Source: Candidatus Zixiibacteriota bacterium (lineage in GTDB: Bacteria > Zixibacteria > MSB-5A5 > WJJR01 > JAJRUJ01). From it: a DNA stretch of 64,000 bases. Made by a program: the position numbers and the translations under genes. The stretch spans positions 79,899-143,898 of the forward strand of contig JAGVQM010000006.1 of NCBI GenBank assembly GCA_020051695.1. The letters are read 5' to 3'. Positions 58,557 to 64,000 of the stretch are shown one piece after another; positions within the stretch are counted from its first letter, which is position 1, and each line of letters begins with the position of its first letter. The notes below the pieces were generated by a model that did no database searches, was not told the origin of the DNA, and worked only from the letters and a program-made list of their open reading frames with translations.

Positions 58557-58973
58557 TCACGTCTAAATAGATTCGAGCGTCGCAATTTTGCACTTTCATT
58601 CCTAAGTGCATACAAGTTAGCCAATAAAGAGAGTAAGCCGTTTAGGAGATTCTTTCCTGGGGATAATATCACATTTGTATTTGAATTCGCATCTCCGGAT
58701 TATCCTCGTGAGAATCGTTCCGCTCGGCTTCACAACGTTGGGATTGTGGCAAGGAGTAAAATGGCGGAATCTGGAAAGGTACTCGGTATTGCTACTGAAT
58801 ACGATTGGTCAAATGGTTCATCTTTTGATTTCCTCTGGTTAGATATTCCAGAGTGGACAGAAGAGAATGAGCAATTGGCGAGAGAGATCAGTAAAAAGTA
58901 CCACGTGTTTGACAACCCTAAGATGACGAAGTATAGATCCCAAGAATATCCAATAGACGACGAAAATACCTAG
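58557..58973 (+). pseudogene. Continuation of the nuclease-like gene beyond the amber codon
   Basis: In the same frame as the upstream ORF, 138 sense codons follow the TAG (58554-58556). They have the same AT-rich codon use and protein-like composition: SRLNRFERRNFALSFLSAYK directly after the stop, FVFEFASPDYPREN and SSFDFLWLDIPEW later. No good start codon or ribosome-binding site lies near the junction; the first internal ATG is at about 58761. One base change (for example CAG, TTG or TGG to TAG) explains the break; readthrough is possible but unproven. Confidence 0.75.
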
Positions 58974-59105
58974 TTAGGTGCCGCACCTAACGCGTGCGGC
59001 CGGGGTCTTTGACCCCTGATCGCGAAGCGATCTGATCGTGTTCGGTATATACACAGAGAGACGGTCTTAGAAACTCGGAGCAGAACTCGGAACCACGCCC
59101 GCCCG
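58974..59105 (+). repeat. Dispersed ~108-bp repeat, copy 2, with preceding hairpin
   Basis: A perfect hairpin TTAGGTG-CCG-CACCTAA (58974-58990) begins one base after the islet gene's final stop. From 58998 to 59105 the sequence matches copy 1 at 2991-3098, including CCGGGGTC-TTT-GACCCC, GATCGC-GAA-GCGATC, a TAGAAACT block and CCACGC near the end. It stops three bases before the stop codon of the convergent S74 gene. Confidence 0.75.
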
Positions 59106-59108
59106 GTC

Positions 59109-60323
59109 TTATTCCCTGCCCTCCAGTAGTCTTTTCACCAGCGCTTCCAGTTCCTCGATGCGTTCTTGCTGCACCCGGTTCTGCTGATCCAGGGCCTGGA
59201 TGGCTGCCATCATGATGCCGGCCATATCACCCGAGTTGATGCTGGTCGAATCACCACATTGGCCAACCCCGTCATGCCCAAAGGCGGCGAAAAAGTCCTG
59301 GGCCACCGGGCCATAGTGGCGAAATTGCCGAGGGTCATGGCCCTTCAGGTTCCAGCTCGACAGACTCAGCCCGCGAATCTTCCGGAGCATCTCATCACTA
59401 TCCACCGGGCAAAAGTTTTCCTTCTCATTGCGGTCGGAGGTATAGGTATAAGCCACCTGGCCCTCGATGACCGTAACTGAGGAATTACCCAGACGGATCT
59501 TGTTGCTGGCATCGACCACGGCTTCGGCGCCGATGGCCGTGGCGTTGGACAGGTTCCCCGAGGCAACCTCCGTCCCAAAGCCCACGCCGGTATTGTTATT
59601 ACCAATGGTGTTTCCGGAGAACGCGTAAGCCCCGATGGCGGTGTTACCGTGACCGTTGGTATTAGCCACGAGTGTTGATAACCCGCTGGCGGTGTTGAAG
59701 GAACCCGAGTTGTTGGATTGGAATGCGCCTGCTCCACTGATGGTGTTGCTGTTGCCGGTCATCGTCTGATTCCCTGCCTCGTAACCCATAAAGATGTTGT
59801 CATAATTGCCATAACTATGAATGAATAGCGCACCGCTCTTGAGGATATTGCCGTAGTCCGGCCCGGAATCGACTAGTTCGAGATTTCCCTGTTCTACTGA
59901 CACATCGCCGAAGACGGCCCCGCCAGTGGCTCGATCGATCGTTGCCACCCGGAAGGCGTACGGCATGGCGGTCAGACGTGCGCGCGGAATCATTTCCGGA
60001 TCAGCGCCGACTTTGATGCCCAACCAGCACTCATGCCAGATGAATGACTCCGCACTCAGGCTGTCAACGTCACCAAGGTTGATATTGAACCGCCCTTCAT
60101 CATCGGGCGTCACCTGACGCTCCTCGTCCCAGAAAACCATCCCGTCGGTTGGGGCATCGTAGATCGTGAAAACGACGGTGACCGGAGTGGTAATGGGCTC
60201 ACCATCGGCATCCAGCAGGATGCCCTGGTAGTTCAACAGTGGCGGCAAATCAGCATGTGCCGCAGACAATGCACCGAACAGGATCGCTGCCGCGTACAGG
60301 CACAACACGGGACGCAACGACAT
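59109..60323 (-). CDS. Secreted protein with C-terminal S74 chaperone-peptidase domain
   Basis: Exported protein of 404 residues with signal peptide MSLRPVLCLYAAAILFGALS. A conserved N-terminal domain begins LPPLLNYQGILLDADGEPI and has ARLTAMPYAFRVATI. Asn/Gly-rich YadA-like head repeats follow (GNTAIGAYAFSGNTIGNNNT). The end is a peptidase S74 domain (YTSDRNEKENFCPV, then YGPVAQDFFAAFG), finishing in a coiled coil. S74 domains aid trimerisation of phage tail spikes and cut themselves off at a Ser-Lys dyad, here in SDRNEK. With a signal peptide and no phage genes nearby it is probably a cell-surface trimer. GGAGGT precedes the ATG. Confidence 0.85.
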   Translation of the reverse strand: MSLRPVLCLYAAAILFGALSAAHADLPPLLNYQGILLDADGEPITTPVTVVFTIYDAPTDGMVFWDEERQVTPDDEGRFNINLGDVDSLSAESFIWHECWLGIKVGADPEMIPRARLTAMPYAFRVATIDRATGGAVFGDVSVEQGNLELVDSGPDYGNILKSGALFIHSYGNYDNIFMGYEAGNQTMTGNSNTISGAGAFQSNNSGSFNTASGLSTLVANTNGHGNTAIGAYAFSGNTIGNNNTGVGFGTEVASGNLSNATAIGAEAVVDASNKIRLGNSSVTVIEGQVAYTYTSDRNEKENFCPVDSDEMLRKIRGLSLSSWNLKGHDPRQFRHYGPVAQDFFAAFGHDGVGQCGDSTSINSGDMAGIMMAAIQALDQQNRVQQERIEELEALVKRLLEGRE

Positions 60324-60536
60324 GGAAGACCTCCCTGGAAAATTATAATGTTGAGATAGATTGATTGTCCACACATCGGTTCAACTCAGTTGTTGATCAA
60401 AACCACCTCCGCCGGAAACAAATTCCAAGGTTCCGACTCTCAGTCTGCCCGCCCTGATATTCGAACCAACCCCCGATCGTGCCGCTGCCGGGGACGGATG
60501 AGGTACTGCCCGATGTCTTCTGGTAAAATATAGGAA

Positions 60537-62435
60537 TTACCTGCTGATCTGGCCAGCGAATTTTCGTTCAGCCAGAAGGTTTTTTACCACGTCCAAACAA
60601 GTTTCATACCGGCCAAACGACGGCATCAGATACACGCCGTCCACCAGCGGCCGCGCCCGTTCGAGCAACTCCCGGCACAATTCGACGCCGACTTTGGCGC
60701 CCTCGTTGCCGGCCTTTTCCATGGCGTCACGATGTGTTTGCGGGACTGAAATTCCGGGCACTTCGTTGTGCAGGAAACTGGCGTGGCGGAAACTCATCAG
60801 TGGCAGCAGGCCCAAAAATATCGGAATCGGTCTGCCGCCGAGTCGGTCCAGGAACCGTTCGAGGATTTCCAGTTCATACAGCGGCTGCGTGAATGAAAAA
60901 TGCGCGCCTGCCCTGATTTTTTCTTGGAAGCGCGATAATTCCAGATTAAGATCGGTCGCCGATGGATTCGACGCCACGCCGATCGTAAACGCCGTCGGCG
61001 CGCCGATCGACGAACCGGCGAAATCTTGCCCGTTGTTTAAGCGGGTCAGAATTTTCACCAGCCCGATGGAGTCGACGTCATACACACCGCTGGCGCCGGG
61101 AAAATCACCGACCGTCGGCGGATCGCCGGTGATTGCCAGCACATTGCGCAGACCCAACGCATGCGCGCCAATCAAATCGGCCTGCAAACCCATCAAATTG
61201 CGGTCGCGGCAAGTGAAATGCACGATCGGCTCGATCCCCTCGTTATGTCTGATCATAGCCGCGGCCGCCACTGCCGACATGCGCACCCGCGCCATCGGTG
61301 AATCGGCGACATTCACCGCATCCACGCCGTGTTCTTTGAACAGCCGTGCCCCTTGCAGGATCTTCCGTGGGTTAGAGCCCCTGGGTGGATCAAGTTCGAT
61401 GGAGACCATAAACGTTTTGCCGAGTTTTTTGGCGAACTCGGATTTATCGGGGACAGTGTCTTTAAGCTCGGCGGTGTCTTCGGTGACGACCGGTTTGATC
61501 CGTACGACACTGTCGGGTTGCGCGCCCTCGCCGCTTTTCACCTGCTCCGGCGCGGACAACGCGCCCAGTGCGTCATGTATCGCCCGAATATGCGCAGGTG
61601 TCGTGCCGCAACAGCCGCCGAGGATTTTCACGCCGCGCTTGACAAAACCCGCGACAAAAGACGCGAAATACTGCGGGGTGGAGGTATACATGAACCGACC
61701 GTTGATCATCCGGGGTACTCCGGCATTGGGCATTGCGGACAAGGGCAGAGTGGTCTTCTCCGCCAGGGCCTGGATGATGTCGAGCATGACCTGCGGCCCC
61801 ACGGCGCAATTGGCGCCAATGACATCAACCGGCATTTCATTCAATTGCCCGACGACCATATCAGGTGTCCGACCCAGATATGTGCGCAACTCTTCTGTAT
61901 AACTCATGCTGGCGATCACGGGCACATCAGTGATGTGGCGTACCGCCCGAATAGCGGTGGTCATCTCAGTCAGGGAGGACATCGTTTCAATGATGATGAC
62001 ATCGACACCGCCTTCGAGCAGGCCTTCAGCTTGTTCGACGAAATATCCATACGCCTGCTCGGCGGTCAGGTTGCCGATCGGCACGATACCTTTGCCCAGC
62101 GGCCCGATTGAGCCGGCAACAAAGGCAACTTTGCCCTCGATTTCCCGCGCCTCCCGCGCGAGTTTTGTGCCACGGAGGTTGATTTCCCGCACTTTTTTAT
62201 CATGTCCGAAACCCTCCAGGCGGACCCGGTTGGCGCCAAAAGTATTGGTCTCGATCAATTCGGCCCCCGCGCGGAGGTACTCCTGATGGACCGAGCAGAC
62301 AAGGTCGGGCGAGGAAAGGTTTAATTCATCGAACGAGCGGCCAAACGGCACGCCATTCTGATACAATAACGTCCCCATCCCGCCGTCGGCAAGCAACGGC
62401 GGGCCGGACAGTCGCTCGCGAAATGGATGAACCAT
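60537..62435 (-). CDS. Bifunctional homocysteine S-methyltransferase / 5,10-methylenetetrahydrofolate reductase
   Basis: Fusion of 632 residues. The N-terminal ~290 residues are a homocysteine methyltransferase domain with the zinc-binding cysteines (GANCAVGP and ILGGCCGTTPAHI) and DGGMGTLLYQNG. The C-terminal ~300 residues are a MetF-type MTHFR domain (FMVSIELDPPRG, HFTCRDRN, LAITGDPP, THRDAMEKAG). The same fusion exists as Bacillus YitJ and would couple methylene-THF reduction to methionine synthesis. The ATG at 62435 is preferred; a GTG one codon earlier is possible. It lies about 33 bases after the gamma-glutamyltransferase gene. Confidence 0.94.
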   Translation of the reverse strand: MVHPFRERLSGPPLLADGGMGTLLYQNGVPFGRSFDELNLSSPDLVCSVHQEYLRAGAELIETNTFGANRVRLEGFGHDKKVREINLRGTKLAREAREIEGKVAFVAGSIGPLGKGIVPIGNLTAEQAYGYFVEQAEGLLEGGVDVIIIETMSSLTEMTTAIRAVRHITDVPVIASMSYTEELRTYLGRTPDMVVGQLNEMPVDVIGANCAVGPQVMLDIIQALAEKTTLPLSAMPNAGVPRMINGRFMYTSTPQYFASFVAGFVKRGVKILGGCCGTTPAHIRAIHDALGALSAPEQVKSGEGAQPDSVVRIKPVVTEDTAELKDTVPDKSEFAKKLGKTFMVSIELDPPRGSNPRKILQGARLFKEHGVDAVNVADSPMARVRMSAVAAAAMIRHNEGIEPIVHFTCRDRNLMGLQADLIGAHALGLRNVLAITGDPPTVGDFPGASGVYDVDSIGLVKILTRLNNGQDFAGSSIGAPTAFTIGVASNPSATDLNLELSRFQEKIRAGAHFSFTQPLYELEILERFLDRLGGRPIPIFLGLLPLMSFRHASFLHNEVPGISVPQTHRDAMEKAGNEGAKVGVELCRELLERARPLVDGVYLMPSFGRYETCLDVVKNLLAERKFAGQISR

Positions 62436-62468
62436 CACATCCCCGCAGTTAAACCCCGCTCTTTCGTT

Positions 62469-64000
62469 TTATCGGCCGGCGGGTTTTCCACCTTTGCGCG
62501 GGTCGCAGGCGCCAAACCATTCGTTCTGCCGGCGCGCGATCACCTGGATATGTCCCGGATAGGAGGTGTATTCCTGGATTGTATGCCCGCGTTGCAGCAG
62601 ACTTTTGATCAGCGCTGAATCCAGGTTTTCCTCCACGCGGACTTTGTCGGGCTGCCACTGGTGATGGAAGCGCGGTGCGGCCACGGCGCTGTCGGGGCGC
62701 ATCCCGAATTCCAGAATATTCAACAGCGTATGGAGCGTGCCCGTGATAATCCGCGGCCCGCCTGAACCGCCGATAATCAGTACCGGTTGATCATCTTTGG
62801 TGATAATGGTCGGCGACATCGAGGACAACGGCCGCCTGCCCGGCGCAACGAGGTTTTTGTCCGATTGTACTAGCCCGAAATCGTTGGCGACTCCGGCAAC
62901 GATGGAAAAATCGTCCATCTCGTCATTAAGAATGATCCCGGTACCGGGAACCATGACATATGAACCGAATTCGAAATTGATCGTTTCGGTGCCGGCCACC
63001 GCCATCCCCGACGAATCGACGACGCAATAATGGCTTGTGCCGTGGTCCTCGCCCGGTGCGACAGTGCCGTACGCTTCCTGCTGAAAGGTGCTGTCGGGAT
63101 TGAACCGTTGAACGATCATGGCCGCGGTGGTGGTATCGATCATCCGGTCGATCATGTCGCGGATAGATTCGCCGGGGTCATGATCCCAGTCACCCAGCCC
63201 CCGGGCGCGGTCGGCAAAGGCATGTTTCATCCCCTCGACCATAAAATGCGGCCACAGGTCACGGCGCAGCTGTTTGTCCCCGGCCACGCGGTCAAACCGT
63301 TCGACGATGTTCAATATCTCCGAGATGACTGCACCGCCGGAAGAGGGCGGCGGCATGGTCCAGGTTTCATATTCACGGAATCGCCCGACCAGCGGTTCAC
63401 GGAGGATCATGTCATATGTCGTCAAATCTTCAGAGTTAATCGGGCCGCCGCCCGTTTCCATTGCCGCAATCAATGTGCGATGCACGGTACCAGTGGGTGA
63501 ATACAGCACATCCTGGCCGCCGTCGGCGATCGCGCGCAGCGTGGCGGCCAGTTGCGGCCGCCGGAGCGTATCACCGATCTGATACGGCTGCCCGTTTTTG
63601 AGGAACGTCCGATACAATTCATCATAGGCAACTCGGACCGTATCCTCGGCCAGATCCCGGGCCAGTTCGACCATGACCTCATGGGTATGCGCATCGACCG
63701 GAAAGCCCTGCGCCGCCAGCTCCCAGGCCGGTTGAATGACTTGTTCCAGACTTTTCGTTCCATAGTGCTCAAGGACGAAGGCCATCCCCTTGAGTGTGCC
63801 GGGGACACCGGCCGCCCATAGGCCGTGCACGGTTTTGTCGGGGAGTGGTTCACCCGTGGCGCTGCGGTACTTGTCCGGCGTACACGCTGCGGGTGCGCGT
63901 TCGCGGAAATCGATCACGATGGGGCGCTCACCGGGATTTTTCAACAGCATGAATCCGCCGCCGCCCAAACCCGTGGAGTACGCGCGGACCACACCTAAAG
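62469..64000 (-). CDS. ggt: Gamma-glutamyltransferase (5' end outside window)
   Basis: The precursor of a periplasmic Ntn-hydrolase that cleaves gamma-glutamyl bonds of glutathione; 507-510 residues are visible. The conserved STGLGGGGFMLL region normally lies about 60-90 residues into the protein, so the signal peptide and N-terminus lie beyond base 64000. A GTG at 63992 is not the true start. The catalytic Thr is in DHGTSHYCVVD, the site of self-cleavage. SMSPTIITKDDQP and GGSGGPRIITGTL are the substrate-binding motifs. It is followed closely by the methyltransferase/MTHFR gene. Confidence 0.94.
   Translation of the reverse strand, partial: LGVVRAYSTGLGGGGFMLLKNPGERPIVIDFRERAPAACTPDKYRSATGEPLPDKTVHGLWAAGVPGTLKGMAFVLEHYGTKSLEQVIQPAWELAAQGFPVDAHTHEVMVELARDLAEDTVRVAYDELYRTFLKNGQPYQIGDTLRRPQLAATLRAIADGGQDVLYSPTGTVHRTLIAAMETGGGPINSEDLTTYDMILREPLVGRFREYETWTMPPPSSGGAVISEILNIVERFDRVAGDKQLRRDLWPHFMVEGMKHAFADRARGLGDWDHDPGESIRDMIDRMIDTTTAAMIVQRFNPDSTFQQEAYGTVAPGEDHGTSHYCVVDSSGMAVAGTETINFEFGSYVMVPGTGIILNDEMDDFSIVAGVANDFGLVQSDKNLVAPGRRPLSSMSPTIITKDDQPVLIIGGSGGPRIITGTLHTLLNILEFGMRPDSAVAAPRFHHQWQPDKVRVEENLDSALIKSLLQRGHTIQEYTSYPGHIQVIARRQNEWFGACDPRKGGKPAGR

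Noticed and set aside
59109..60323. Prophage remnant
   Set aside because: Only the S74 domain is phage-like; the protein has a Sec signal peptide and there are no other phage genes in the window.

Overview
The window looks like a chromosome segment of an uncultured Gram-negative bacterium of the FCB group, most probably candidate phylum Zixibacteria or a relative. This is inferred from gene content, not from a marker-gene tree. The pointers are: large secreted proteins with thrombospondin type-3 calcium repeats that end either in a dockerin-like 'TPLDVxYxVxYVY' pair or in a Bacteroidetes-like 'LxxNYPNPFN' sorting tail; PEP-CTERM proteins; LPS-type genes (GmhB, heptosyltransferase-like); dimeric-type glycyl-tRNA synthetase; and a moderately GC-rich genome with many short hairpin repeats. 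There are no rRNA genes, CRISPR arrays, integrases or complete IS elements.

Layout. 0-3 kb (+): fmt and rng. 3-4.2 kb: an AT-rich HNH nuclease islet next to a dispersed repeat. 4.2-8.1 kb (-): operon eno-ftsB/divIC-recO-glyQS. 8.2 kb: a tRNA-Pro remnant lacking its D-arm. 8.4-10.8 kb: secreted repeat protein. 10.9-13.9 kb (-): small membrane proteins and an S9 peptidase. 14-17.4 kb: lipoprotein, PEP-CTERM protein, tRNA-Gly, PP-loop ATPase. 17.5-23.3 kb (-): nuoJKLMN, separated from any nuoA-I by about 600 bp that hold two diverged copies of a structured element. 23.9-29.4 kb (-): aminotransferase, ROK kinase, a 59-residue zinc-ribbon gene, a catalytically dead archaemetzincin homologue and an MrfA-like DUF1998 helicase. 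29.8-32.2 kb (+): second large secreted protein. 32.4-34.9 kb (-): gmhB, heptosyltransferase, uppP. 35-40.3 kb (-): multi-PAS histidine kinase, response regulator, PhaR-like protein, outer-membrane protein. 40.5-43.4 kb (-): minor pilins PilV/W/X. 44-45.2 kb (+): Rrf2 regulator and a short PEP-CTERM protein. 45.4-57.3 kb (+): tRNA-Val, thrS-infC-rpmI-rplT-pheS-pheT, coiled-coil gene-zapA-rny-ymdB-folD. 57.3-59.1 kb: a second AT-rich islet (GIY-YIG protein; nuclease-like gene broken by an in-frame TAG) ending in the second copy of the dispersed repeat. 59.1-64 kb (-): S74-domain surface protein, homocysteine methyltransferase/MTHFR fusion, partial gamma-glutamyltransferase.

Most of the window is ordinary housekeeping: translation, cell division, RNA decay, respiration, folate/C1 and envelope metabolism. 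The points most worth a second look are the archaemetzincin pseudoenzyme in its operon, the duplicated structured element upstream of nuoJ, the dispersed repeat beside both nuclease islets, the amber-interrupted nuclease-like gene, the D-armless tRNA-Pro, the AUC start of infC, and a 20-residue 'WDG' fragment behind a truncated NfeD-like gene. I did not find a convincing complete new multi-gene system.
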